Origin: Aldrovandia affinis
Lineage: Eukaryota > Chordata > Actinopteri > Notacanthiformes > Halosauridae
Assembly (NCBI GenBank): GCA_029706075.1
Contig: JAINUG010000002.1
Location: 2,164,960 to 2,228,959, forward strand
Reading direction: 5' to 3'
DNA length: 64,000 nt
Positions 1 to 12,030 of the stretch are shown here, in pieces. Both the position numbers and the translations under genes were made by a program. The notes under the pieces were generated by a model that was not told where the DNA came from, did not search any database, and worked only from the letters and a program-made list of their open reading frames with translations. The stretch's first letter is position 1. Each line of letters begins with the position of its first letter.

Positions 1-1224
1 GAAAAACACTGCCTCTCCAGCCAGACCCCAGATTATTTACATTACAAATATGTGTTTGGCCAGATGTTAGGAATTTAAGTCAAACATATATTTTTTTACC
101 TCTGACAGTTTACCGCTTACCTTTGTACCATTTCAGGTTATTTACTGGACTTGAACTGCTTAAATTTCAGTAAAAACTGGAAAATGGAGGTGTTCTAAAA
201 CTTTGACCGGTAGTGTAGGTAGCCAAATTCACATTGAATTATGGGTTAACTAAGACACTGAACAAATAAATGTGGAGGATAGTACAACGTTGATCAAGTA
301 ACATAAGCTATTTGAAAATCTCAACATTTACAATGCGAGGCATTGGGTGTGCTCTTTACTGTACCTCCCTGCTGCTGGGGAATTTAAGTTGATCTGTTTT
401 TCTATTTATTTAGTACACATGACAGGTGATGTGAAAGCGGCCAACAAGCAGAAGGATCAGCAGCTCAGCCCCGAGCCTGGTCAGACACTGTTCCATGTCC
501 CGGGAAAGATGTCCACCGTGGCCCCTACCTGCCCCCTACCCGCCCCACTCAGCAGTTCCCCCAGCACACCTGTCAGCCAGTAGTTGGCTCCACCCGTGGC
601 CCCGCCTCCTCCATGACCCAGCCCAACGCACTGCAGACAGGCACCCAATCACACGGCCACGTTCAGCCCATTGCCCACACCCAAACCCACCCCATTTCTC
701 CCACATGGATGCCAAGGTCAGCATCCCCTTTAGCAGGGGCTAGCAGGTTAACACAAACTACACCCGCACTGCCCCCTCCTTCGACCGGTGATCATCAGAG
801 CTTCACACAGTTGAGTTTCCGTGTTTAGGGTGGGAGTGGGGTCGCATTTGAAGATCTTTCTTTTTTTCTATTGAGTAGGACAGGTTAACAGAGCCACAGA
901 GCAGTGTTAAGCATCAACATGTTTTTAATTTATTTAATTTTTGATTTATACAAAAAAAAAAGTTAAAACAATCAAGAATTCAGCACTATATTTTTATGTA
1001 AGGTGTAAGTTTACAAATTCTGTGCAATATAATTATTTGTATGTATATTTCTGTTTTTCTTGCTTTCTTGTAGAACCAGTTTGTTTTTTCTTGTATTTCT
1101 TTTTTTTAGGAAATACATTACAAAGAGAGCGCACTCACATCTAATCACAGATGAAGAGAAGGTTCAGTATTTATCATTTAACAACACAACTATGCCCAGC
1201 CCATTGTTTGTTTGAGCACAGCTA

Positions 1225-2476
1225 CACTATATGGCCAAAAGTCAGTGGACACTAATTAACTAATTATTGAGTTTGGGTGTTTCAGCCACACCCATTGCCA
1301 ACAGGTGCATAAAATCCAGCACATAGCCATGCAATCTCCACAGACAAACATTTAGAATTCAGAATGGTTCGTAAAGAGCTCAGTGACTTTAAACACGGCA
1401 CTGTCATAGGATGCCACCTTTGCCACAAGTCAGTTTGTGAAATTTCTGCCCTACTAGATGTGCTGTAAGTCAACTGTAAGTGCTATTATTGTGAAATGCA
1501 AGCGCCTAGGAGCAACAGCAGCTCGGCTACGAAGTGGTAGACAACGCAAACTCGCAGAGCGGGGCCGACAAGTGCTGAAGCGCATAGCGCGTAAAATTTG
1601 CTTATCATCTGCTGCATCACACACTACAGAGTACCAACCTGCCTCTGGAAGCACCATCAGCACAATAACTGTTTGTCGGGAGCTTCATGGAATGGGTTTC
1701 CATGGCCGAGCAGCTGCACACAAGCCTCGCATCACCATGCGCAATGCCAAGCGTTGGCTGGAGTGGTGTAAACCACGCCGCAACTGGACTCTGGAGCACT
1801 GGAAATGTGTTCTTTGGAGTGATGAATCACGCTTCACTATCTGGCAGTCTGATGGACGAATCTGGGTTTGGCGGATGCCAGGAGAACACTACCTTCCGGA
1901 ATGCATAGTGCCTACTGTAAAGTTTGGTGGAGGAGGGATAATGGTCTGGGGCTGTTTCTCAGGGTTTGGGATAGGCCCCTTAGTTCCAGTGAAGGGTATT
2001 CTTAATGCTACAGGATACGAAGACATTTTAGCCAATTGGGTGCTTCCAACTTTGTGGCAACAGTTTGGGGAAGGCCCTTTGCTGATCCAGCATGACTGTG
2101 CCCCTGTGCACAAAGCGAGGTCCATAAAGACATGGTTAGACGAGTTTGGTGTGGAGAAACTCGATTGGCCTGCACAGAGCCCTGACCTCAACCCCATTGA
2201 ACACCTTTGGGAGGAATTAGAACGCCGATTGCGAGCCAGGCCTTCTCGTCCAACATCAGTGCCTGACCTCACAGATGCTCTTTTGGCTGAATGGGCACAA
2301 ATTCCCACAGACACACTCCAAAATCTTGTGGAAAGCCTTCCCAGAAGAGTGGCAGCCGTCATAGCTGCAAAGGGGGGTCCAACTCCATATTAATGCCCAT
2401 GGTTTTAGAATGGGATGTCCAACAAGCTCATATAGGTGTGATGGTCAGGTGTCCACTGACTTTTGGCCATATAGTG
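1225..2476 (+). mobile_element. Tc1-family DNA transposon, 1252 bp, with 28-bp inverted repeats
   Basis: The ends are perfect 28-bp inverted repeats (1225-1252 and 2449-2476, starting CACTATATGGCC). They are flanked by TA target duplications at 1223-1224 and 2477-2478. Copy B of the surrounding tandem repeat has the unoccupied site (CAGCTACCTC near 6081), which proves the boundaries. It carries one transposase reading frame on the + strand. Confidence 0.97.
1364..2396 (+). pseudogene. Tc1-family DD34E transposase, 5' frameshift
   Basis: A 311-codon frame (1458-2393) covers most of the transposase. The first catalytic Asp lies in LWSDES, the second in IQHDCAPVH, and the Glu in NPIEHLW exactly 34 residues later, the Tc1 DD34E signature. 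The normal start, an ATG at 1364 followed by VRKELSDF, lies in another frame that stops at about 1466. A small indel around 1455-1470 therefore separates the first 34 codons (part of the DNA-binding helix-turn-helix) from the rest. The catalytic core looks intact, but the protein as encoded lacks its N terminus. Confidence 0.9.
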
Positions 2477-2975
2477 TACCTCCTGAATATTGAGTGTAAA
2501 TTTGTATTTTTGGAACACTTAAATTATTATTCTGATGCTTGACACCAGAGTATTTCATTTACTATTTAGTTTTTTCTTCATTAGCCTGTGTTCAGTGTTT
2601 ATGGAAGTCTCGTGTGCATCTGTGATTTTTTCCCTACTCTGTGACATATGACTGAACAGGAAATGCACGCTAGTGCTAGATTTCCGCAGTATGCTACCTC
2701 ATTACGTTACGCAGCTCCTTGCCTGTTTTTGGTTCTTTGGCAGTATTGTGTTCATCTCAGTAAAGCGTTTTTTGTACAATTGTTCTGTATTTATAATACT
2801 GTACTTCGGAGTGAAAGTTGTTGCCCATGTTTACATCTTCCCGAGCCTGTGAATTTACTGCACTTTGTGCACTTTGAACAATGCCATTTTAAATAAAAGG
2901 CAACTGTTGAGTTGTGTGCTCTTATATCCTGTGCTGCTTTTATTTTCAGTTATTACTTGTCATATTGTACACATA

Positions 2976-4593
2976 CAATGGGGGAAATAAGTATTGAACA
3001 CATCAACATTTTTCCCAGTAAATGTATTTCCAATGAGGCCATTCAAGTGAAATTTGCACCAGACTTTGGTATTAACTCAAGAAATCCAGACAAAAAATCT
3101 AAACATTAAAGTCCATATGTAAATAAAGTTATGTGTAATAAAGTGGAATGACAGGAAAAAAGTATTGAGCACACTAACTGAAATTAATTAAATACTTAGT
3201 GGAGAAGCCTTTGTTTGTAATGACAGCTTCAAGGCGCTTTCTGTATGAAGTAACTAATCGCCCGCAGTATTCAGGTGTGATTTTGGCCCATTCCTCTACA
3301 CAGATTGTCTTTAAATCTTGAAGATTGCGGGGGACCCTCTTGTGAATCTGGATCTTCAGATGTTTCCACAAATGTTCAATTGGGTTTAAGTCAGGTGATT
3401 GACTGGGCCATTCCAACAAGTTGATTTTCTTTCTCTGAAACCAATTGCGAGTTTCCTTTGCTGTATGCTTTGGATCGCTGTCCTGCTGGAAAGTCCACCC
3501 ACGTCTCATCCTCAGCATCCTGGTGGATGGCAGCAGGTTCATCTCAAGAATCTCTCTGTACATGGCTCCATTCATTGTTCCTTCAATGATATGAAGTCTG
3601 CCAGTACCACGAGAGGAGAAACAGCCCCACATCATGATACTTCCACCTCCAAACTTCACTGTTGGTATAGTGTTATTCGGGTGATGTGCAGTGCCATTTC
3701 TCCTCCAAACATGGTGTGTTGTGTGACAGCCAAAAAGTTCCATTTTGGTCTCATCTGACCAGAGTACATGCTCCCAGTAGTTCACTGGCTTGTCCAAATG
3801 TTGTTTGGCAAACTTTAAACGAGCTTCAACATGTCTTTTTTTCAGTAGTGGAGACTTGCGGGCTGAGCGTGTACAGAGGCCATGACGGTGGTGCATTGCC
3901 TACTGTCCTTTCTGTCACAGTTGTACCTGCTGCCTCCAAGTCTTTCTGGAGCTCTTTCCTAGTGGTCCTTGGCTCTTTGGCTACTCTTCTAAGTATCCTT
4001 CTGACTCCCTGATCAGAAATCTTGTGAGGAGCTCCTGTGCGTGGCCGGTTGATGGTGGAGTGATGTTGCTCCATTTACGGATAATGCCCCCAATGGTGCT
4101 TACTGGAAGATTCAGAAGTTGTGAAATACGTCTGTAGCCAATTCCATTTTCATGTTCATGTTTTGCAACAATCTGGTTGCGAAGGTCTTGAGAGAGCTCT
4201 TTGCTTTTACCCATCATTAGATGTTTCTTGTGTGGCACCTTGGTAACAAAAAAAAACTTTTATAGCCCATCAATATATTCTAACCCAGCTGACATTAATT
4301 AGCACAGATTGGAGGTAGAGTTGCCTCCTAATTAGTTATGGTTTTCAGCTGGTTCCTTGCCTTTCCTTGCTGTGGTGTACTGCTTTTTCTTAGTGTGTTC
4401 AATACTTTTTTCCTGTTTCATTCCACTTTATTACACATAACTTTATTTACATATGGACTTTAATGTTTTGATTTTTTGTCTGGATTTTTTGAGTTAATAC
4501 CAAAGTCTGGTGCAAATTTCACTTGAATAGGCTCAATGGAAATACATTTACTGGACAAAATGTTGATGTGTTCAATACTTATTTCCCCCATTG
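2976..4593 (-). mobile_element. Tc1-family transposon, 1618 bp, long IR/DR inverted repeats
   Basis: Both ends carry inverted repeats of about 200 bp beginning CAATGGGGGAAATAAGTATT. Each has an outer and an inner direct repeat (AGTATTGAACACA near 2990, AGTATTGAGCACAC near 3160, and counterparts near 4400 and 4570). This is the IR/DR layout of Sleeping Beauty-type elements. TA duplications lie at 2974-2975 and 4594-4595. Copy B shows the empty site ACATATATCTTT near 6585. It is a different Tc1 subfamily from the element at 1225. Confidence 0.95.
3171..4214 (-). pseudogene. Tc1-family DD34E transposase in three frames
   Basis: It reads on the - strand from MGKSKELSQDLRNQIV at 4214. The DNA-binding part runs to about 4050, the next piece lies in a second frame (about 4074-3890), and the catalytic part in a third (3896-3174). 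Motifs seen are [15 protein letters not shown] and NPIEHLWK, with 34 residues between the second Asp and the Glu. At least two indels, near 4050 and near 3890, break the frame, so no functional transposase is made. Confidence 0.9.
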
Positions 4594-4657
4594 TATCTTT
4601 CTAGGGGAAAAACACTGCCTCTCCACCCCAGATTATTTACATTACAAATATGTGTTT

Positions 4658-5010
4658 TTTTAAATGATTTTATCCCATTTTCTCCCAATTTAGTAGCCAA
4701 TTAGACACGCTATTTTATGTCCCCTCCTAGTAATGTGAGTTCACTGCCATAGTCCTGTGACCGGTAGTGATGAAGGGGAAGTAACCTCCTCCGAGACGGC
4801 ACTCACCAGGCCGTCGACCGTAACCCGGTACAACAGGGCCACTGTTATGCGCAGCGAACGTCCTGTCGGCTTCCCCCCCTCCCTGGGGCGGACAGCCAAT
4901 CGCCCCCGGTGGCACTCCCGGCCAGAGCTGACTCTGGTGGGACGGGGAATCGAACCCCAGTCTCCGTGGCCACCGTCGAACATTGTAACAACTGGACCAT
5001 GCGGGAGGCC
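4658..5010 (-). mobile_element. tRNA-derived SINE, family 1 (353 bp, 14-bp target duplication)
   Basis: The target duplication ACAAATATGTGTTT lies at 4644-4657 and 5011-5024, and copies A and C of the tandem unit hold a single uninterrupted copy. The 5' end (at 5010) reads GGCCTCCCGCATGGTCCAG. A tRNA-like B box GGGGTTCGATTCCCC lies in the head. The 3' end is A-rich after a conserved AATTGGCTACTAAATTGGGA block. Related copies are at 40056 and 54149. Confidence 0.93.
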
Positions 5011-5270
5011 ACAAATATGTGTTTGGCCAGATGTTAGGAATTTAAGTCAAACATATTATTTTTTTTACCTCTGGCAGTTTACCGATTACCTTTGTACCAT
5101 TTCAGGTTATTCACTGGACTTGAACTGCTTAAATTTCAATAAAAACTGGAAAATGGGGGTGTTCTAAAACTTTTGACCAGTAGTGTAGGTAGCCAAATTC
5201 ATTGGGAGTGCTCTTTACTGTACCTCCCTGCTGCTGGGGAATTTAAGTTGATCTGTTTTTTTATTTATTT

Positions 5271-6530
5271 AGTGCACATGACAGCGATGTGGAAGCGGCC
5301 AACAAGCAGAAGGATCAGCAGCCCAGCCCCGAGCCTGGTCAGACACTGTTTCATGCCCCGGGAAAGATGTCCGCCTTGGCCCCCTACCTGCCCTGCCCCA
5401 CTCAGTAGTTCCCCCAGCACACCTGTCAGCCAGTAGTTGGCTCCACCCGTGGCCCCACCTCCTCTATGACCCAGCCCAACGTACTGCAGACAGGCACCCA
5501 ATCACACGGCCACGTTCAGCCCATCGCCCACACCCAAACCTACCCCACCTCTCCCACATGGATGCCAAAGTCAGCATCCCCTTTAGCAGGGGCTAGCAGG
5601 TTAACACAAACTACACCCGCACTGCCCCCTCCTTCGACCGGTGATCATCAGAGCTTCACACAGTTGAGTTTCCGTGTTTAGGGTGAGAGTGGGGTAGTGG
5701 GTCACATTTGAAGATCTTTCTTTTTTTGAGTAGGACAGGTTAACAGCCACAGAGCAGTGTTAAGCATCAACATGTTTTAAATTAAATTAAATTTTTGATT
5801 TATATATTTTTTTTTAATGTTAAAACAATCAAGAGTTCAGCACTATATTTTTATGTAAGGTGTAAGTTTACTAATTCTGTGCAATATTTGTATGTATATT
5901 TCTGTATATTTGTATGTTTTTTTTGCTTTCTTGTAGAACCAGTTTGTTTTTCCTTGTATTTCTTTTTTTAGAAAATACATTACAAAGAGAGCACACTCAC
6001 ATCTAATAACAGATAAACAGAAGGTTCAGTATTTATCATTTAACAACACAACTATGCCCAGCCCATTGTTTGTTTGAGCACAGCTACCTCTTGAATATTG
6101 AATGTAAATTTATATTTTTGGAACACTTAAGTTATTATTCTGATACTTGACACCAGAGTATTTCATTTACTATTTTGTTTTCTTCTTCAATAGTGTTCAG
6201 TGTTTATGGACGTCTTGTGTGCATCTGTGAGATTTTTTCCCCACTCTGTGACATATGACTGAACAGGAAATGCACGTTAGTGCTAGATTTCCGCAGTATG
6301 CTACCTCATTACGTTACACAGCTCCAAGCCTGTTTTTGGTTCTTTGGCAGTATTGTGTTCATCTCAGTAAAAGGTTTTTTGTACGATTGTTCTGCATTTG
6401 TAATACTGTAGTTTGGAGTGAAAGTTGTTGCCCATGTTTACATCTTCCTGAGCATGTGAATGTACTGTGCCCTGCACTTTGTGCACTTTGAACAATGCCA
6501 TTTCAGATAAAAGGCAACTGTTGAGTTGTG
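5271..6530 (+). pseudogene. Unrecognised terminal-exon-like segment with 3' UTR, copy B
   Basis: This is the second copy of the segment at 407-2920. The frame around EAANKQKDQQPSPEPGQ meets a TAG at about 5407 where copy A reads CAG. After that the same frame would continue another 90 or so codons to about 5681. The position matching the copy A AATAAA reads GATAAA here (about 6508). Four amino-acid changes against one silent change in the shared downstream frame (A 613-828, B 5466-5681) argue against protein-level constraint. It is probably non-functional. Confidence 0.4.
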
Positions 6531-6682
6531 TGCTCTTATATACTGTGTTGCTTTTAGTTTCAGTTATTACTTGTCATGTCGTACATATATCTTTCTGGGG
6601 GAAAAAACACTGCCTCTCCAGCCAGACCTCAGATTATTTACATTACAAATATGTGTTTGGCCAGATGTTAGGAATTTAAGTC

Positions 6683-7251
6683 TGACATCACATTACCAAA
6701 TTACATATTTATTTGGTATTAAATGCATGTGTGATATGTGTGGCATGTGTGGCATATTGTCCTTTTTAGACATGGTTCCACATACTAGTGTTAAACTGCC
6801 CCTGAAGGGCAGTCTGCAGTGGGTTTTGGGCAAAGTTTGAATAGCACCATTTTATTGAGATTGCAGTCCAGAGCATGGTCATTTTAGGGGCATCGTGAGT
6901 TGGTTTGGTACACGCTTTTATACTGTGCAGGGCAATGTTTGAACAAGAACGTACACAACGTCTGAAGTGTACAATGCCCTTTCAGCTATTTCCGAGGCCA
7001 ACAGGAAGAGTTGACAGTGTTATGGGTAAACATGCACCAAAAAGTTGAAAAGAAAAATGGCAAATGCAAACTAATAACAGTGAAACAATTACTGGGGGTT
7101 GGGGAAGGGACCCAGGCAGTGACTGATGTAGGTCGCTCCTCACAAGGGCACAGCCCGATACACCTGGACCTGTACCAGTATAGCAAGCTTAGGGAAGGTC
7201 ACAAGCAACACCTGGGTTGATTACTAATCAACCACAGCTGTGAGTGGCTGT
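6683..7251. other. Intergenic stretch without recognised features
   Basis: This is sequence just past the end of the tandem array. I see no coding frame with support and no clear repeat. Confidence 0.6.
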
Positions 7252-7460
7252 ATACATTACATTACAGGCATTTAGCAGACGCTCTTATCCAGAGTTTCAC
7301 ATTTCTTTACATACAATCCATTTATACAGCTGGATATTTACTGAAGCAATCCAGGTTAAGTACCTTGCTCAAGGGTACAACGGCAGTGCCCCACCTGGGA
7401 TTGAACCTGCAACCTTTGCGTTACAAGCCCAGTTCCTTAACCATTATAACATTGCCGCCC
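7252..7460 (-). mobile_element. tRNA-derived SINE, family 2, reverse orientation
   Basis: Read on the - strand it has the head GGCGGCAATGTTATAATGG, a B box GGTTCAATCCC, a middle GAGCAAGGTACTTAACC, and a tail with AGCGTCTGCTAAATGCCTG followed by TGTAATGTAATG. The same family occurs at 41601 and 47396 on the + strand. Confidence 0.85.
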
Positions 7461-10400
7461 TAACACAAGGCCAGGGTTGTTCAAGGTCCTGAAACTGGGG
7501 TTTGGGAGGCAGTGGGTACAGCGGCTCCTTTGTGCGGCCCTTTGTGCTCCCTCCCCACCACACAGACGTTTGAAACTTTGCATATGGAATATAATGTATG
7601 CTATAGGTATGAGACAGGCTGGATACATTGTTGATAATCAAGGCTGGTGTTTTTTAGAATCCTACTGCCTAGTCTGCTGTGCTGTTCTACATGCCATTTC
7701 TGCCACAATTTAAAATTGACATTGCACAGTCCAGTGCATTGTATGTGTGCATTTGTGATGCCACCATGCATTTTATATTGGTCATCCCTTGCTACTTAAC
7801 AGACATTGAGTCAGGTTTTCCTGTATCTTAAATCTGACCTGGCTTAGTGGCTTACAATTTTCACATTTTCAGTAAATTGTATTTATTTGTTTGGAGGTAA
7901 AAACAGTTCAACAACAATTAACATTTCAATAAAAAATTTTTTAAATTTAGTATGCTATGTTCAGACAAAAGCTTTGGTATTTTAGTTGAATTCTGTGGGC
8001 GCAAAATGTTATATTTGATTCAATTGAATATGCACGCCTCTACTGTAGTGTAATGGAAAGTTGAACCAGTAATAAATAACGTGAGGTTTAATTAACTTTT
8101 AACAAGAGCATTTACCAGAGTGACCACTTGATGGCGCTGATTTACAAATTAATAACCAGGGTATAATGGTCATGGACATTTCTTTTGTCCAAATATTTTG
8201 TTTTAATATGTTAATTAAAAAAGCCTATTTTTACTACTTTGACAAAGATATGAAACTTGTCAAATTCCTAGTGAGTAAGAGCTACATGTGGCATAAATAT
8301 TAGTATTAAAGGACATGGCATTGTTTCATATTGAATTAAAACAGTCCAGAAACGTATCAAACGATTGACAGGTAACCGTTAACCAAACCAAATGCATGCT
8401 AACACGAATTTGCATAATTGGATCAGGGGCGGGTTGAATTCAAAATTGTTTTTGTTTGTCTGAGTGCCTTCACCAGTTGTGCCACCCTTGGTCCCCTAAG
8501 AATGGTTTTGTAACAATGCAGAGAGTATATGGTGACAGTGACCGCAGAGAGCATCAAATGATCTGTGGTGGAATGCTGTCACCGTGTTCAGCACTCATCT
8601 TCCTCTATACAGAACTGGTTACCAAGGAACTGAAATAACGGCACCGGTATCTTATCATAGAAATGTGGGGTAATAGTAGGCGCACTGACCTCACATACTG
8701 GCTGTGGCCCCAGCCTCAGATCACTGCTCTATAGGCTTTGGGAGTGTGCATTACCTTCTTCCAAAGAAACTCATCACAAATGGGTTATACAATTAGGCCT
8801 TGATGCTGTGCACTTTTCCGTTGACCTTATTTATAATTTATAGTTGATTTGCATTTTTTCTCCTCCCCCTATCCCCTGACGGTTTGTGTGTTCCTACTTT
8901 TGTTAAAATGTTTAATAAAAATTGTTTGTAATTAAAAAAAAAAAGAAAAAAAGTAGCCCCCAAATAATGTGTCTGGTAGGTTAACATAAACACCAATATC
9001 TCCCTCATGCAGAACAACTGCAAGCCTTCGATTAGGCAATTAGCAGTCTTCAGTGAACTGAAGCCATTGCAGTGCTGCAGGTAGTGTGTCCATTAGCTGG
9101 AGGTCCACACTTCACAATCAGAATGATCATTCTGCTGCTGGGAAGGTGCAAATGTTGCCAGAGTCTGCTGCAGCTATGTTGAGTGCATGCTTGTTTAAGA
9201 CAAAATCAAAGGTGAGCCAAATTTGTATTTTTTCAGTCTCAAGGGACATTGGGAGTATGAAAGATCAAAATGCACCCACTCTGTCCTGAGAGAGAGAGAA
9301 AAAAAATATTAACTTCCCTTAACAATTACTGCACTTGAGGGAGCACACAGTTTATTCTAAATGTGAATACCCACCCCCACCATCCCTCCGGCCATTCTAG
9401 AGAGATTTGCAAAAACCACAATGCTACTCTGAGTGTTCACTTCAGTTCTTGTTGAACTTTCTTTGTCAACCCTGCAAATATAACCCTAGTTCCTGTTCTT
9501 GACAGTGGCAGGTTTGGTTTCCTGTCGCTGGCCGTAGTGAGCAGCGCACTACGCCAGTTTGAGATTTTGAGACAGTGCAGCCGTCAGGGCTTGGGGCTAC
9601 ATCTCTGGTGGTCTCAGAAAATGTGGCTGTCTCAATACATTCTAGAGTTTTTGTGCTGACTTCAGACACCCAGCCCAAGCGCAGAGGCTACTGTGAGAAG
9701 TATGATGGCGGACATAACCCCTTCAGTGCTAGCTGTGCGCCGGAGCAGGAACATACAGACAATTATCCAGCCAATTATCTTTGACTGAGTTATTTTTCAC
9801 AACCATAAGGTTTATAGACACAGAAATAGAATGACTGGGTGAATTCTCCCCAGTATGTGAAACTTTGAATATATGCAAATGCAAAGCAGCCATATCAGGG
9901 GAAAGGAGAATTGGATCCAGCTTGTGAGGATTTCTCTGCCACAGACAGCTGAATCCACGTGTGCATCTGCACTGCGCACTTTTACAGCGGAGCAGTGGAG
10001 AGAACACTGGACCCCCGATGGGGCTTAAATGTGCCTCCTAATGGTGAGTTGGGACTCACTGATCGGTAATGGGAGGGGTTGAGATGGGTCACAAGATGAC
10101 ATTTGAACAGAACTTAAACTTAATGTATTTTAAACAGGTGGACTGAACTATTTACAATATACGTGTAGTTGCTTTGACATGTATTTTAAAAATGCATTCA
10201 CTCGTTAAGTTTGTCATGGGCTCAGAAAGTTCAGAAACCACTGGCCTAAAGTGCCCCTGTGTTTTTATTTTCTTGGGGTGGGGATTTGTAGTTTGTGTGT
10301 CAAATGCTGCAGGCAAGTTGTAGGCATGTCTAACACTGATCTGTGTGAGCTGGAGCAACACTTACACCCAGTTGAAACAGGATGGGCTCTTTCAGCAGGT

Positions 10401-11213
10401 CTTTCATACAGGAAGTGACTTCAGAGTTTCTTTATTATTTGTCTATTAGCATAGAACAAATATATGGTTGCAACTCTTTGCCACTGCTATGTCATTCGTG
10501 TTTTTTTTCTTCCATTACATCAGGACAAAGTGGACTTTTGAGGGCAGAAGACAGATGTTTTTGCACCTCAAGACACCAGAGTTGATGACCTCGATTACTC
10601 CACCTACAATGATCAGTTAGGCACACAGTGCAGTGCCATGTTTAGCACCAGCCTCGAGGCAATCTGATGAAGGCCTAAATAATGCGCTGTGATAATACTG
10701 GTGTTTGCACACAGCTCCATTTCTCCATATTATGGGTCCCTCCGGCATCTGCTGTGAGGCGCACGCATCTGACTGCGGAGGGAAGCTAAATCTGGCACAA
10801 CCTCACAAGCTCGGCGAGTTGTACAAAAAGTAAAAGAGAACAGCTGACCTGCTTCTTCAGTTCCACTCAGAGCACACGTCTCTGTGCAAAAGCACTGTTA
10901 CTGTACACAAAGACAGACCTTTTCCAAATGTTTTTTTTGGCCTGACAAATTTCATGAAAATAGTAGATCAGAAAATGTTGATGATTGCAAACATTTGGAG
11001 AAAAGAGTGCACTTTATAGGCTATGAACTTCAGGAATATCACAACTCCAGCCAAAAGCATTGGAAGGCAAATGCATTCATTGCATCGAAAGGAATATGCA
11101 GAATTAGGGTCAATGTTCAATTTTCCTGTACGCTCAAAAAAGAAATTATTTTAATGAATCATGCAGCTCAACATTATTTGATATACATGAAACCTAGAAA
11201 AAACACTGTAGAG
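7461..11213. other. Intergenic, no gene recognised
   Basis: Only short unsupported frames occur. About 8830-8952 has an AATAAA followed by an A-rich stretch, which may be the 3' tail of a retrotransposed sequence, but I see no upstream coding match and no target duplication. Confidence 0.5.
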
Positions 11214-11765
11214 CAGTGGTTCTCAACCTCGGTCCTGGGGACCCACTGTGTTTGCTGGTTTTCATTTCAAACATAAGTGCAACCTTTGAATTGTAACTAC
11301 CTCCTTCATTCTTAATTAGTAACTTTTAATTTCTATTAAAGTATGATTTACTCGCTGAAGTCCATATTATGTCAGAAATAGCTATGCATGCCATGAACAA
11401 TAAATAACCCATATTCATATCCCTGAACTTTAAATCAGTCAGATCAGCTAACGCTCTCATTTTCTGTAATGTGCTATATGACACATGATTCCTTTAGAAA
11501 GAGGTTACCTCTTTTAATTGATTCAATTATAACTGGCAGAAATAAGAGGGGGCTGATTGTTGGAAGTGTGAACACCTGGTCAATGCAACTAAACACTTTG
11601 TGCAAAATGAAGCGTTCAATGACAGAGAAAATGGCAACGCACCAAACCTGCTTTTGTGTGGGTCAAATAAATTTAAGGAAAAAAATCATGGTACAACTTA
11701 CGCACATGTTTTCAACAGCCTTAATTGTTCAAGGCTGACCACATACACAAGTTTGAGGACCACTG
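11214..11765. mobile_element. Probable non-autonomous hAT-type element (~552 bp)
   Basis: Ends CAGTGGTTCTCAACCT (11214) and, inverted, CAGTGGTCCTCAAACT (ending 11765) form a 16-bp terminal inverted repeat with 3 mismatches. The flanking 8 bases (CTGTAGAG and ATGTAAAC) match at 5 of 8 positions, weakly consistent with an 8-bp duplication. No transposase frame is present. A related left end recurs at 11878. Confidence 0.5.
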
Positions 11766-11877
11766 ATGTAAACTCTGGTCAAACCCAGGTTGTCGATTGA
11801 AAAAAGGAAATGCATTTGGGTATGGTTTCTGTCTTCTCCAAACAAATACTGTCCCTCCAGGAACTACACGATCTAGA

Positions 11878-12030
11878 GCAGTGTTTCTCAATCCATTCCT
11901 ACAGGGCATGCTGCCCTGCATGTTTTCATTCCAACCACCACTTAATCATGCTCAAGTGGTCATTAACAGATGACTGATGCAGATGATAGGTTGGGAGCGG
12001 AAGTTGGAATTAAAATTTCCAACGACAACA
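11878..12030. mobile_element. Fragment of a hAT-type repeat
   Basis: It begins AGAGCAGTGTTTCTCAATCC, like the left end at 11211, and has a similar downstream segment (GTTTTCATTCCAACCAC). The right end cannot be placed. Confidence 0.35.

Larger units (their letters stand above)
407..2920 (+). pseudogene. Unrecognised terminal-exon-like segment with 3' UTR, copy A
   Basis: A TTTATTTAG acceptor-like site near 411 precedes a reading frame that starts around DVKAANKQKDQQ and becomes Pro/Gln/Thr-rich. An AT-rich tail follows with an AATAAA signal at 2892-2897 and a GT-rich stretch after it. The look is that of a last exon plus 3' UTR. Compared with copy B the frame is shifted between about 520 and 545, so at least one copy is broken. 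A Tc1 element (1225-2476) interrupts the UTR part. I do not recognise the protein. It may be a decayed gene end or the true 3' end of a gene upstream of the window. Confidence 0.4.
1..6682. repeat. Tandem duplication of a ~1.7-kb unit (copies A, B and partial C)
   Basis: The same opening (AAAAACACTGCCTCTCC, then a block ending GGAATTTAAGTC) occurs at 1, about 4607 and about 6603. Copy A is about 1-4603. Copy B is about 4604-6596. Copy C is only about 6597-6682 and then diverges. After removing inserted transposons, A is about 1.73 kb and B about 1.63 kb; B lacks about 106 bp present in A around 230-340. The window starts inside the unit, so the array may continue upstream. A and B are close to identical with scattered substitutions and small indels. 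Confidence 0.9.

Noticed and set aside
2291-2896. Small frames after the Tc1 transposase as possible accessory genes
   Set aside because: They lie in the Tc1 end and the 3' UTR-like part of the tandem unit, with no support between copies.
4727-5167. Overlapping frames of 80-136 codons on both strands
   Set aside because: They fall inside a GC-rich SINE, and the same frames recur at 40056 and 54149 as part of the repeat.
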